Shown: positions 42,119 to 51,256, counted from the first letter of the stretch. The stretch is 64,000 nt of DNA from Marinilabiliales bacterium (GCA_003512955.1 DOTG01000028.1:218304-282303), one strand, 5' to 3'. Program-made: numbers and translations. The notes: generated by a model not told the origin, from the sequence alone.

Positions 42119-42775
42119 ATGGAAAAATCAATAAACCCCCGATTTACAAAAGGTGAGGAAATAGCCAATGCCGTTTCACATGGTTTTGGGTTGGTATTTG
42201 CCATTGTTGCCACGGTATTAATTGTGGTCTTTTCATCGCGGACCCACAACACTTGGCACATTGTGAGCGCATCCATTTTTGGATTTACCTTAATATTGCT
42301 TTACACCTCTTCGACCTTAAACCATGCCTTGACACACACAAAAGCCAAAGACATTTTCCATAATTTCGATCAAATTGCCATCTATTTTTTGATTGCCGGA
42401 ACCTACACCCCGATAGCCCTTTCCATCATCCGCGATGATTGGGGCTGGCTCATGTTCGGAATCGAGTGGGGATTAGCATTAACGGGCACCATAATAAAAA
42501 CCCTGTTCCCCAACCGGTTCGAGCGCGGGGTAAATACCTTCATCATCATTTCATACATTATCATGGGCTGGATGGTACTTTTTTTTATCATCCCTGTCAT
42601 GAACCACATGCCCACCCACAGCCTTTGGCTTATTCTCATTGGCGGCGGGTTTTATTCTTTGGGGGTGCTTTTTTTTAAACTAGAAAAAATTCCTTTTGCA
42701 CACCTGATTTGGCATCTTTTTGTGGTTGCCGGATCGGTTTGTCATTGGACAGCAATCTTTATATACTTTATTTGA
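42119..42775 (+). CDS. Hemolysin III family (PAQR-like) membrane protein
   Basis: 218 residues, seven predicted TM segments, inner membrane. PAQR/YqfA motifs: GEEIANAVSHGFGLVFAI in TM1, LYTSSTLNHALTH, the metal-site signature FDQIAIYFLIAGTYTPIAL in TM3, GIEWGLALTGTIIK, and the final HLIWHLFVVAGSVCHWTAIF with two His that complete the zinc site. The name hemolysin III is historical; bacterial members are thought to affect membrane fluidity or lipid homeostasis. It starts 1 nt after the stop codon of the exported paralogue and is the last gene of the operon. Confidence 0.93.
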   Translation: MEKSINPRFTKGEEIANAVSHGFGLVFAIVATVLIVVFSSRTHNTWHIVSASIFGFTLILLYTSSTLNHALTHTKAKDIFHNFDQIAIYFLIAGTYTPIALSIIRDDWGWLMFGIEWGLALTGTIIKTLFPNRFERGVNTFIIISYIIMGWMVLFFIIPVMNHMPTHSLWLILIGGGFYSLGVLFFKLEKIPFAHLIWHLFVVAGSVCHWTAIFIYFI

Positions 42776-42955
42776 TTGTAATAAAGCTAAACCTCATGAT
42801 TTCTGTTGCTTGTATTTTTTAAAAATAAGAGCTTAAATAAATGAATATCAATAAAATAAAAATATATCAGTTATTTTTCAAAACCTATTAAATTTCTAAA
42901 AAATTAGATTTATTTTGCAAAAAACTAAACTTATATTTTTTATGGCTGACTAGAA

Positions 42956-44365
42956 ATGAAAAATACCTACTTTGATCTCGTTGAACAGAGTTATTACTTT
43001 CCTCAGGAAGGTTTTGACTTAAGGGATGGATACCTTACCTTCCACGGCGTTTCGCTAAAGTACCTGATTGAAAAATACGGTACCCCGTTCAAACTAGTTT
43101 ACCTACCCCGGATTGGCGATCAAATTAAAAAAGCCCGAAACTTATTCAACCGTGCCATCAAGGCCAATAATTATAATGGTGAATACCATTATTGTTATTG
43201 TACTAAGTGTTGCCACTTTCACCACGTGATTAGTGCCGCGTTAAAACATCAGGTAAACCTTGAAACTTCGTCGGCATTCGATTTGGATTTGATCGAGATG
43301 CTTTACAAAAAAGGGGAGCTTGATAACAAACGGATTATTGTGCATAATGGGTATAAATCTGATGATTACATCCTGAAAATCATTGCCCTTCAGAAAATGG
43401 GGTTCGAAAATTCTATTATTGTACTCGATAGCCCCAAAGAGTTGAACCGTGTAGTCAAACTGGCCGGCGACCATAAAATGAAAATCGGGTTGCGGATGGC
43501 CATCGACGAAGAACCTTCATCAGCCTATTATACCTCCCGTTTGGGAATCAGACACACTGAGATTATCAGCTATTTTAAAGCAAAGATTAAAGGTCATGCC
43601 AACCTAGAATTGAAAATGCTTCATTTCTTTGTAGATTCAGGTATCAAAGACAGCCTGTATTACTGGGGTGAATTCAACAAAGCCTTGAAAATTTATACCG
43701 AACTCAAAAAACAATGCAAAACCCTGGACTCGTTGAACCTGGGCGGTGGATTTCCTATCCGCAACAACCTGGGTTTTGAATATGATTATGAGTACATGAT
43801 CAAAGAGGTGGTGCGCAATATTAAAGAAATATGTACCAACGAAGGTGTTCCTGACCCGGATATCTATACGGAATTTGGCAAATATACCGTGGGAGAGAGT
43901 GGAGCCAATATCTTTCAAGTGATTGAGCAAAAGCAACAGAATGATAAAGAGGTTTGGTATATCATCAACAACAGTCTGATGAACACCATCCCCGATGCTT
44001 GGTCCATTTACGAAAAGTTTATTTTGCTTCCGGTAAATAAATGGGATCATGAATATACGCGGGTCAATATTGGAGGCATCAGCTGCGACCATTCCGATTA
44101 TTATAACTCCGAGGATTTGAACCAGCAGATTTTGTTACCTGCATATAACGACAAAGACAAGGAACCGTTGTATATCGGTTTTTTTCATACCGGAGCTTAT
44201 CAGGATTCAATCAGTGGGTATGGTGGTATCAAGCACTGTTTAATACCTTCACCGATGCAGGTAATTGTGGACCGCGACGAAAAAGGGAACTTTATTGACT
44301 ATGTTTACCGCAACGAACAAACCGTGCACGACATGCTTCACATCCTGGGTTACAACGAACTTTAA
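42956..44365 (+). CDS. speA: Arginine decarboxylase (PLP fold type III)
   Basis: 469 residues, cytoplasmic. Decarboxylates arginine to agmatine for polyamine synthesis. Shows the alanine-racemase-like barrel: an N-terminal extension (residues 1-35), LKYLIEKYGTPFKLVYL, the PLP-Lys segment YHYCYCTKCCHFHHVI, NLETSSAFDLDL, RLGIRHTEI, LHFFVDSGI, LNLGGGFPIRNN (phosphate loop), YTEFGKYTVGESG and FFHTGAYQDSISG. The short Bacteroidota form lacks the large inserts of E. coli SpeA and could also be taken for a diaminopimelate decarboxylase relative, but the YCYCTK and GAYQDSISG patterns fit the Bacteroidota arginine decarboxylases. Possible metabolic link with rocD. A terminator follows. Confidence 0.85.
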   Translation: MKNTYFDLVEQSYYFPQEGFDLRDGYLTFHGVSLKYLIEKYGTPFKLVYLPRIGDQIKKARNLFNRAIKANNYNGEYHYCYCTKCCHFHHVISAALKHQVNLETSSAFDLDLIEMLYKKGELDNKRIIVHNGYKSDDYILKIIALQKMGFENSIIVLDSPKELNRVVKLAGDHKMKIGLRMAIDEEPSSAYYTSRLGIRHTEIISYFKAKIKGHANLELKMLHFFVDSGIKDSLYYWGEFNKALKIYTELKKQCKTLDSLNLGGGFPIRNNLGFEYDYEYMIKEVVRNIKEICTNEGVPDPDIYTEFGKYTVGESGANIFQVIEQKQQNDKEVWYIINNSLMNTIPDAWSIYEKFILLPVNKWDHEYTRVNIGGISCDHSDYYNSEDLNQQILLPAYNDKDKEPLYIGFFHTGAYQDSISGYGGIKHCLIPSPMQVIVDRDEKGNFIDYVYRNEQTVHDMLHILGYNEL

Positions 44366-44389
44366 CATACACTAAATAATTCCCAATAT

Positions 44390-44428
44390 AAAAGCTGTTT
44401 CAATAAATTGGAACAGTTTTTTATTTTT
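44390..44428 (+). terminator. Terminator of the arginine decarboxylase gene
   Basis: Stem GCTGTTTC/GGAACAG (one wobble) with an 8-nt loop, followed by a T-rich tail. Confidence 0.75.
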
Positions 44429-44441
44429 AAAGAGCAATTCC

Positions 44442-44483
44442 AAAAAAATAAAGGGTAAAATCAGTTGCAGTTTCACCCTTTAT
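44442..44483 (-). terminator. Terminator of the universal stress protein gene
   Basis: On the minus strand, stem ATAAAGGGT(G)AAA/TTTACCCTTTAT with one bulge is followed by TTTTTTT. It faces the previous terminator between convergent genes. Confidence 0.75.
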
Positions 44484-44509
44484 AGTATTATTTATAACTT
44501 TAACCTTGA

Positions 44510-45385
44510 TTAAGTTGCCGGCATTTTAAATACTAAGTGATGTTTAATTTTAGGGACCATGCTGAGAATTGGAACTTTTGCACCACGCATCATACTTTTT
44601 GCAAACGAACCTAAAAAGGAGTTAACAATTTCCAGTTGCTGATGAGTAGTAATCACCATTAAATCAATTTCATTTTTATTGACATAGTCAAGAACCCCGT
44701 CCACAAGGTCATTCACCTTGAGCAAATGTGCTACACAAACAAGCTGGTGATCTTCGATGAATTTAACTACCTGTTTTTGCTGGTTTTGTAAACGGGAAAA
44801 AATACTTTCATCATTGGTTGAATAAGCTGAAATCACATGTAATTCTGCATTCAGGATTTTTGCCAAATGAACTGCCTGGACAACTTTCTCGCGGCTCTCT
44901 TTAGAAATATCCATAGGTAAAACGATGCGTTTTATTTTAGCCTCGGAAGGTGCCTGTTTAATTGTAATAACCGGGCATTTGGCTTCAGTTACTATCCTCA
45001 GGGCATTGGTTCCGATTATCCATTTTTTAATGTTATCGATGGTACTGGTCCCCATAATAATGTATGTAGCATTGAGGTCCTCGGCCGTTTTCAGGATGGT
45101 ATCGCAAAGCTTTCCTTTTGCAACGACACAATCCATGGGATATACTTGTCCATCAATATATTTTGCGGCAAACTGCTTTAAATGAGCTCTTAGTTTTGCC
45201 AGCAAAGATTCCCGCTCTTCATCCGTAAAAAATTCAGTCCAAATTGGGTCAACCCCTTTAACCACATTGATGATAGTTATTTTACCACCAAACAATTTTA
45301 AAAGTTTAGCAGCCATTTGCAATCCATAGACCGATTTGTCGGAGTAGTCCACCGGCACGAGTAAGTGATTGGTTGTTGCATCCAT
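44510..45385 (-). CDS. Tandem-domain universal stress protein
   Basis: 291 residues with two UspA domains. Domain 1 (about 5-150): HLLVPVDYSDKSVYGLQMA, then TYIIMGTSTIDNIKKWIIGTN with the ATP-loop-like G-x2-G-type pattern, and AKCPVITIK. Domain 2 (about 155-280): RIVLPMDISKESREKVVQA, LMVITTHQQLEIVNSFLGS, and KVPILSMVP. Cytoplasmic, likely nucleotide binding and stress induced in family terms. It is monocistronic with its own terminator and is divergent from the nucleoside phosphorylase gene. A TAATTTTG box lies on the minus strand at 45418-45425, 33 nt upstream, matching the -7 consensus but without a good -33. Confidence 0.92.
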   Translation of the reverse strand: MDATTNHLLVPVDYSDKSVYGLQMAAKLLKLFGGKITIINVVKGVDPIWTEFFTDEERESLLAKLRAHLKQFAAKYIDGQVYPMDCVVAKGKLCDTILKTAEDLNATYIIMGTSTIDNIKKWIIGTNALRIVTEAKCPVITIKQAPSEAKIKRIVLPMDISKESREKVVQAVHLAKILNAELHVISAYSTNDESIFSRLQNQQKQVVKFIEDHQLVCVAHLLKVNDLVDGVLDYVNKNEIDLMVITTHQQLEIVNSFLGSFAKSMMRGAKVPILSMVPKIKHHLVFKMPAT

Positions 45386-45492
45386 AATTTTTTTCTACTT
45401 TTGGAATTCGTTTTTTACAAAATTAAAATTAATATCAAACCAAGCTTATACGGAAGTCATTTTATTTACTGCTTATTATAAACCAAATTACT

Positions 45493-46365
45493 ATGCGAAG
45501 GATTCCCGAATCAGAATTAATTATTAATCAGGATGGAAGCATCTTCCATCTGCACCTAAAACCTGAAGATATTGCCGATACTATTATTTTGGTTGGCGAT
45601 CAGGACAGGGTTGAGGTGGTATCTTCTTTTTTTGATACCATTGAAGTAAAAAAGCAAAACCGCGAATTTATTACCCATACAGGTACATTCCATGGTAAAC
45701 GGATTACGGTAACCTCAACCGGAATTGGTACCGACAATATAGATATAGTCGTCAATGAGCTTGATGCCCTCGTAAATATTGATTTAAATACCCGGACGGA
45801 GAAAAAAGAAAAAAAGGTGTTGAATTTTATCAGAATCGGAACTTCTGGAGCCTTGCAAAGCGATATTCCTGTAGATACTCCAGTAATTTCAGCCATGGCT
45901 ATCGGTTTCGATGGACTGTTAAATTATTACGCACACAGAAATGACGTGACCAATCTGGAGATGGAGGCTCAATTTAAAAAGCATCTGAACTGGAATCCAC
46001 AACTTACCGCACCTTATTTTGTAGAAGGCTCAGAACTGTTGATGCAAAAAATCGGTCACGACATGCGGAAAGGTTTGACCATTTCGGCACCTGGGTTTTA
46101 TGGCCCTCAAGGCAGGGTGTTACGCCTTTCGATTCAAGATGAGGCCATCAACGATAAAATTTCGGCATTTCGTTCGAATAATCTCAGCATTACCAACTAT
46201 GAAATGGAATGTTCAGCTATTTACGGGTTATCGAAATTATTGGCCCACAATGCTGTCACTGTTTGTTGCATTATTGCCAACCGGATGCGTAAAGAATATA
46301 GCAAAGATTATAAACCAGTAATAAAAGATTTGATTTATAAGGTATTGCAACGGATTACCGAATAA
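45493..46365 (+). CDS. Nucleoside phosphorylase (uridine phosphorylase-like)
   Basis: 290 residues, PNP/UDP phosphorylase family, cytoplasmic; cleaves a nucleoside with phosphate to a base and (deoxy)ribose 1-phosphate. Motifs: the start with IILVGDQDRVEVVSSFFD, THTGTFHGKRITVTSTGIGTDN, FIRIGTSGALQSDIPVDT (phosphate-binding RxGTSG), and NYEMECSAIYGLSKLL (ribose-binding MEC-E type). The uridine-type is suggested by the ITNYEMECSAIYG motif. It starts an operon-like run with a SirB1-like gene 5 nt downstream and a Wzz-like gene beyond. Salvage role inferred from the family. Confidence 0.9.
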   Translation: MRRIPESELIINQDGSIFHLHLKPEDIADTIILVGDQDRVEVVSSFFDTIEVKKQNREFITHTGTFHGKRITVTSTGIGTDNIDIVVNELDALVNIDLNTRTEKKEKKVLNFIRIGTSGALQSDIPVDTPVISAMAIGFDGLLNYYAHRNDVTNLEMEAQFKKHLNWNPQLTAPYFVEGSELLMQKIGHDMRKGLTISAPGFYGPQGRVLRLSIQDEAINDKISAFRSNNLSITNYEMECSAIYGLSKLLAHNAVTVCCIIANRMRKEYSKDYKPVIKDLIYKVLQRITE

Positions 46366-46370
46366 CCGCT

Positions 46371-47234
46371 ATGGATAAAAGGGAAATTCAATCGATAATT
46401 AAACTGCTGGATGATCCGGATCAATCCGTCTTTATGGCCATCCGCAATAAATTAACCCAAATGGGTACCGGCGTAATCCCTTTTTTAGAAACTGCCTGGG
46501 AAAATTCTTTGGATGAGTTATTTCAATCAAGGATTGAATCCATCATTCAGGAAATTCACCATAGCAACATCAAATCGAACTTGAAAAAGTGGGAGTCATC
46601 AGGGAATGACTTACTGCAAGGGGCTTTGTTGATTGCCCAATTTCAATATCCTGAAATAAATCAGGAGGAGATACTGAAGACCATAGAATTGCTCAAAAAA
46701 GATGTTTGGTTGGAGATTAATGAAAACCTGACAGCATTGGAGAAAATTAAAATTGTTAACCATATTTTTTTCGATGTCCACAATTATTCACGGAGCAATA
46801 CATTCCAGAACAGTCCGCAAAGTAATTATATCAACCAACTTCTTGAGTCAAAAAAAGGTTCGCCCATAGCTTTGTCCATTTTATATGCAGGCATTTGTCA
46901 GCAATTGAATATCCCTATTTTTGGTGTGGCGTTACCTAAAAATTTTATTCTCTGTTATAAAGACCCGCTTTTACAGGCCTTTGATGAAGATATGAACGAG
47001 GGTGTTTTGTTTTATATAAATCCGTTCAACAAAGGTGTCGTATTTGGTAAAAAAGAGATTGAAGCATTTATCAAACAGCAAAAGTTGGAGAACAAAAAGG
47101 CCTATTTTCAACCTTGTTCCAACAAAGAAACCATCATCCATTTGCTAAATCAGTTGATCGAATTTTATGACAGCATGGGCGATAAAACAAAATCGGATGA
47201 TTTTCGTTCGTTGTTAAAAATTTTATATTTTTGA
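46371..47234 (+). CDS. SirB1-like/transglutaminase-like N-terminal protein
   Basis: 287 residues, no signal peptide. The N-terminal 90 residues are helical and HEAT-like (IIKLLDDPDQSVFMAIRNKL, then TGVIPFLETAWENSLD). From about 130 it has the SirB1 transglutaminase-like segment: IKIVNHIFFDVHNYSRS, NQLLESKKGSPIALSILYAG, LNIPIFGVALPKNFIL. The usual catalytic Cys of transglutaminases does not stand at the expected place, as in other SirB1-type proteins, so an enzyme role is doubtful. Starts 5 nt after the nucleoside phosphorylase stop, so the two are probably co-transcribed. Confidence 0.85.
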   Translation: MDKREIQSIIKLLDDPDQSVFMAIRNKLTQMGTGVIPFLETAWENSLDELFQSRIESIIQEIHHSNIKSNLKKWESSGNDLLQGALLIAQFQYPEINQEEILKTIELLKKDVWLEINENLTALEKIKIVNHIFFDVHNYSRSNTFQNSPQSNYINQLLESKKGSPIALSILYAGICQQLNIPIFGVALPKNFILCYKDPLLQAFDEDMNEGVLFYINPFNKGVVFGKKEIEAFIKQQKLENKKAYFQPCSNKETIIHLLNQLIEFYDSMGDKTKSDDFRSLLKILYF

Positions 47235-47260
47235 CCACTTCTAAATTAAAATAAAAACTT

Positions 47261-48211
47261 ATGACTGAAACAAAAAATGCCCCACAGGAAATTGACTTGA
47301 TTGAGCTTTTTAACAAAATAGGCAAATGGATAGGGAACCAGATCAAATGGTTTTTTAATTTATTTGTTGCAATTTTCTATTTTTTTCTAAGAAATACTCT
47401 CTGGTTTTTTCTATTCATCATAATAGGAATTATTGCAGCTATTGTTTTTCACAAAGTTGCCCGGCTTTATTATCATACCGAATTAGTCGGGTATTCGCAC
47501 ACCATTAGTAATATTGAAGTTATTCAAAGTATTAATAACTGGAACTTTTCAACCATATTTACTGAAGATGAAATGAATAATGTTAAAGATATTGGAGCGA
47601 CTTATTTATTAGATATTAATAAAGACGGTATTTGGGATAGGGTTGAAGATATTGATGATATGGAGAAGATGGATACGAACATAATGAAACAACGTACTTA
47701 TGGAAATTTTTGTATCCAAATTGAGGTGTATGATACTCTTTTAATCCCTCGAATCAAGGAAAGTGTAATGAATTATTTATCAAATAATCAAAGGGTCCTG
47801 GAACGTAACGAGATCAGGTTGAGGCAAATGGAACAATTAATACCTAAATTGCAAAAAGAGATAATAGAATTGGATAGTTTAAAAAAGGCGGAGTATTTCT
47901 CTAATAATAAACCAACAGTTGCAAAAATGGGTGAGATGCTCTTAATTGGGGAAAAAGAGACTAAACTTTACCATAAAGATGTACTGGAGTTAATTGGTCA
48001 GCAACAAAAGATAGAGCGGGATTTATTTTTAAACAAAGATCCTTTTGAAATAATTCTTGACTTTTCTGTTCCAACCAAAGAAGAAAATAGTTTGTTTTAT
48101 TTAACGACCCGTTTTGTTGGAATATCTTTGATAATTGGCTTTTTTATCATCTTATTTTTTGATCAGCGAAAATTTGTATTTGATCAAATTAAAAAATCAA
48201 AAGAAAAATAA
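47261..48211 (+). CDS. Wzz-like two-TM membrane protein with an EF-hand-like loop
   Basis: 316 residues. The N-terminus EIDLIELFNKIGKWI followed by TM1 (about 45-68, FLRNTLWFFLFIIIGIIAA) and a C-terminal TM2 (about 283-300, ISLIIGFFIILFFD) with a coiled-coil periplasmic part (180-255) is the Wzz/chain-length-regulator topology of Bacteroidota. In the periplasmic part, DINKDGIWDRVED (near residue 125) has the spacing of a DxNxDGxxD calcium loop, not a usual Wzz feature. It is the last plus-strand gene before the minus-strand glycan cluster, and a terminator overlaps the end of that cluster. A role in polysaccharide length control is inferred from topology and position. Confidence 0.65.
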   Translation: MTETKNAPQEIDLIELFNKIGKWIGNQIKWFFNLFVAIFYFFLRNTLWFFLFIIIGIIAAIVFHKVARLYYHTELVGYSHTISNIEVIQSINNWNFSTIFTEDEMNNVKDIGATYLLDINKDGIWDRVEDIDDMEKMDTNIMKQRTYGNFCIQIEVYDTLLIPRIKESVMNYLSNNQRVLERNEIRLRQMEQLIPKLQKEIIELDSLKKAEYFSNNKPTVAKMGEMLLIGEKETKLYHKDVLELIGQQQKIERDLFLNKDPFEIILDFSVPTKEENSLFYLTTRFVGISLIIGFFIILFFDQRKFVFDQIKKSKEK

Positions 48212-48214
48212 AAC

Positions 48215-48241
48215 ATAGAGGCTACTTCGGTAGCCTTTTTT
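48215..48241 (+). terminator. UUCG-tetraloop terminator
   Basis: Perfect AGGCTAC-TTCG-GTAGCCT hairpin followed by TTTTTT. It ends the Wzz-like transcript and overlaps the stop codon of the convergent acyltransferase-like gene. Confidence 0.9.
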
Positions 48242-49118
48242 GTTGGTTATAAATTGTTTGCAACTTCAGTACTGCTTTTAGGGAAGAGGGGATAAATGGG
48301 GCCTGTTGGAAAGGGCGTAAAAATCTTACCAACACATCAAAAGGGGGCCTAAACCTTACTTCCAGATGAAGCGGTTCTTTATGGAAATGGAATTTTTTAA
48401 TCAATAGTTCCTGAACCCCGGTCTTGTGCAAAAGGGTCCGGTAGCCATCACTCAGGTATTGAAAACCACCTTTACCGAGGTAATATTCCGAGAGGTTGTG
48501 AAATAGTGCATACGATGGATAATCTTTTTGAAAGCCGGGATGGATCCGTACCTCAGAAATATTAGCTTCCTGTTTCTCATAGCAATAGATAATGGCATAT
48601 CCTATAAGCACTTCCTGCTGGAATATTCCCCAAAAGTGAATGATGTCTTCAAAGCCTTGATACCCTGAGTGGTTTATTACAAAATCACGTTCTTCGATTT
48701 TCTTCGTTGAATTAAAACTTCTCATTACTTTTTTATACACCGGGAAACCATTTTCAAGAAAAAATCTCAAAGGGATGCGCCGGACTTCATTCGATTTAAG
48801 TCCTTTTTTAATTTGATTCCGGGTATTCGCACTTTTATAATCTGCCAATAAGGTATGTTTGTCTTTTACAACTGCATACCATTGGCATTCCCCGGATTTG
48901 CTTTCTTGATAGGACCACCAGACCAATTTCCCTTTTAAATTCTTAAAAACAAACCTGGCATCAACTTCATATTTTGGCTTTTCTTGAATCACAGGTCCCA
49001 ATGGAATAATGATGGAACCATATTCTCTCAAAAGGATATCTTCCATACGCAGATACTCAACCTGCTGGCTTTTTAATAATTCCTCAAACCGGTCTGTCCA
49101 ATTTCTTCTTATTTCCAT
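48222..49118 (-). CDS. GNAT/FemAB-like acyltransferase-fold protein in glycan cluster
   Basis: 298 residues, cytoplasmic. No family is certain, but the pattern fits a double-GNAT (FemAB-like) fold: KLVWWSYQESKSGECQWYAV, then STKKIEERDFVINHSG, FQQEVLIGYAIIYCYEKQEANISEVRIHP, and YPSYALFHNLSEYYL. Such proteins transfer acyl or aminoacyl groups onto sugars or peptidoglycan precursors. Its start overlaps the end of the GT2 gene by 10 nt, so they are translated together. A role in decorating the exported polysaccharide is inferred. Confidence 0.6.
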   Translation of the reverse strand: MEIRRNWTDRFEELLKSQQVEYLRMEDILLREYGSIIIPLGPVIQEKPKYEVDARFVFKNLKGKLVWWSYQESKSGECQWYAVVKDKHTLLADYKSANTRNQIKKGLKSNEVRRIPLRFFLENGFPVYKKVMRSFNSTKKIEERDFVINHSGYQGFEDIIHFWGIFQQEVLIGYAIIYCYEKQEANISEVRIHPGFQKDYPSYALFHNLSEYYLGKGGFQYLSDGYRTLLHKTGVQELLIKKFHFHKEPLHLEVRFRPPFDVLVRFLRPFQQAPFIPSSLKAVLKLQTIYNQQKRLPK

Positions 49119-50098
49119 GGCCTTACCAATGAGAATAATCCAACCAAAGAACCGAATCCATAGGAGAAATGTAAGCTGATAAAAGCTAATAGAAGGTATT
49201 TTATGGAGTATGTTTTCATCTCTTTTGTCGCAATTAAAAGCAATATGACCAGATAAGATGTTAGAGAAGCCAAAGCAATACAGATAAATACCGGGCTTAC
49301 AAAAAATCCAAACAAGGTAGGTAGTATCAATGAAAAGATAAATACCAAGGGTATGTAATGACGGATGCTTAGTGATGAAAAATTTCGGGTAATAAACAGT
49401 GTTTTCACATTCCAGTATCCATTCCCATAATTATTATGGGCTAAGGCTTGAAAGGTTTCACGGGCAAAATAGTCAACTTGTAAGGTAGGGTCTAACCAGA
49501 TTTTAAAACCTTTGCTACCAATCCGTTTTGATAGTTCAATATCATGGTTCCGTATCAACTTTTCGTTGTATAAACCGGCTACATCAAAAACCTTCTTTTT
49601 ATACAACCCAAAAGGCACAGTATCCACAATTTGTAAGGAACCGGCTCCAATCCTAAATGTAGAGTTTCCCACTCCAAACCGGTGCGAAAGTACACATTGG
49701 ATGGCCCGGGTTTTTGGTGTCTCCGTTTTTACTTTGGTAGCGATAGCCCCACCAATAACATCTATTCCGGGATTTGAAAAATGGGCAAGTAACGTAGGTA
49801 GGTATTTTTTTGGATATACTGCATGCGCACCGGCAATCAAAATATATTCAAATCGGCTGTGCTGAATCCCCAGATTCAGTGCGAATGGGGTTTTTTTCTT
49901 GCGGTTTTCAATCAACCGGATGGATGGCTGTTTTTTCTGAAAACCCTCAACGATGTCCAAGGTAGCATCCATACTTCCTCCATCTACAATTAAAATCTCG
50001 AATTCAGGAATATCACATCCATTTTCAATTAACGAATCCAAACAATCCTTGATATAGTTTTCCTCGTTTAAGCAGGGAATAACCACACTTACGCCCAT
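49109..50098 (-). CDS. Glycosyltransferase family 2 (ExoA-like) with C-terminal TM helices
   Basis: 329 residues. The GT-A domain covers 1-230: VSVVIPCLNEENYIKDCLDS, EILIVDGGSMDATLDIV, LNLGIQHSRFEYILIAGAHA (A/D-x-D-like site modified to GAHA), and YNEKLIRNHDIELSKRI containing the catalytic-base type ND/HD motif. Three TM segments follow (about 248-268, 270-290, 303-325), as in succinoglycan ExoA-type enzymes. It adds a sugar on the cytoplasmic face of the membrane to a lipid-linked glycan. In an operon with a GT4, a flippase and the acyltransferase-like gene (gap 27 nt to the GT4). Confidence 0.9.
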   Translation of the reverse strand: MGVSVVIPCLNEENYIKDCLDSLIENGCDIPEFEILIVDGGSMDATLDIVEGFQKKQPSIRLIENRKKKTPFALNLGIQHSRFEYILIAGAHAVYPKKYLPTLLAHFSNPGIDVIGGAIATKVKTETPKTRAIQCVLSHRFGVGNSTFRIGAGSLQIVDTVPFGLYKKKVFDVAGLYNEKLIRNHDIELSKRIGSKGFKIWLDPTLQVDYFARETFQALAHNNYGNGYWNVKTLFITRNFSSLSIRHYIPLVFIFSLILPTLFGFFVSPVFICIALASLTSYLVILLLIATKEMKTYSIKYLLLAFISLHFSYGFGSLVGLFSLVRPWK

Positions 50099-50125
50099 AA
50101 TACATGCTATTTTCTTATCTATAAT

Positions 50126-51256
50126 TTACGTTAAGTTTTGATACACCGAAAGTAATTTTTGTTCTTGCGTTTTCCAACTGTAATTTTCAGTCACTGTTTT
50201 TGGTCCGTTTCCCCGCATCATTGCTAATTTATCTGAGGATTGAATCATTGATAGAATCAATGGGAAGGCGGTCTCCATGGATGCAATGTCTATACAAATG
50301 CCTGTTCCGGTAGCTTCTACATATTTTTTGTAAAGAGGAAAATCGTTAGCAATTACTGGCAGTCCATGTTGCATGTATTCAAAAATTTTGGTAGGTAACG
50401 ATTCTTTGTAATTTGGGATAGGCTTTAAAAGAGCTAACCCAATATCGGCATTTTTGAGAAAATTGGTTACTTGATCAAAGTCCACTTTACCATGAATAAA
50501 AACGTTCTGGTTCAGTTGATGAATGTTCAGGTAATTTTTGATTTCTAAAGCCAATGGCGCGGGCCTAACTTCACCAACCAGATCGAGAGTGGCCTCTGTT
50601 TTTGCTTCTTTCAGCATTTGGATCAATGCCAGCATTTCCCATATTCCCCGGAGTGGATGTATTACCCCACTATAAACAAACCGGATGGCGGAGTTCCACT
50701 TTTTTTCTGGAAGTTCCATGGGTTTTGCTAATGGAAAATTTAAGACGGCCTCACTTTTATGTTTTGGATAATGGTTCAAATACGACTCTTCAGCCAAAAT
50801 TAACTGATGAAAGAACATCAGGCAAAAACGCTCCATTATGAAATAGCTAGCACTCACGAAACATAGAGCCCATTCGGGAAGCCAATCTTTTGATTGTAAC
50901 GATAACCGGATGTTTTCGTGAATATCGAAAATGACTTTTTTACCGGAAAGCCGCAACAAAACGCCACAAAACATCAATTCCGGATCATGAAAATGGTAAA
51001 TGGCAGCCTTGGTCCCTAAAGCTTTAACCCACATTTTAAAAGTGACCACCAGGAAACGCACCAACCTTGACTTTGGTAAGTGAATAGGTATCACTTGAAT
51101 GCCTTCTTTCAGAATAGGTTCCTTAATTGGGGCAATCAGGAAAACATTGTACCCAGCTTGGGCAAGACTTTTGCATTCTTTGTGAAAAATACGGATATCG
51201 AACGGCGGATGTACCGAGGTTAGGTGACAGACCCGTATATTGTTTTTAGTAACCAC
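50126..51256 (-). CDS. Glycosyltransferase family 4 (GT-B)
   Basis: 376 residues. The start RVCHLTSVHPPFDIRIFHKE is the usual beginning of Bacteroidota GT4 enzymes. The C-terminal nucleotide-sugar half has RFVYSGVIHPLRGIWEML, FIHGKVDFDQVTNFLKNADIGL, and the EX7E segment KESLPTKIFEYMQHGLPVI. A sugar-nucleotide-dependent retaining transferase acting on the growing polysaccharide; donor and acceptor unknown. It lies between the GT2 and flippase genes with gaps of about 30-50 nt. Confidence 0.92.
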   Translation of the reverse strand: MVTKNNIRVCHLTSVHPPFDIRIFHKECKSLAQAGYNVFLIAPIKEPILKEGIQVIPIHLPKSRLVRFLVVTFKMWVKALGTKAAIYHFHDPELMFCGVLLRLSGKKVIFDIHENIRLSLQSKDWLPEWALCFVSASYFIMERFCLMFFHQLILAEESYLNHYPKHKSEAVLNFPLAKPMELPEKKWNSAIRFVYSGVIHPLRGIWEMLALIQMLKEAKTEATLDLVGEVRPAPLALEIKNYLNIHQLNQNVFIHGKVDFDQVTNFLKNADIGLALLKPIPNYKESLPTKIFEYMQHGLPVIANDFPLYKKYVEATGTGICIDIASMETAFPLILSMIQSSDKLAMMRGNGPKTVTENYSWKTQEQKLLSVYQNLT

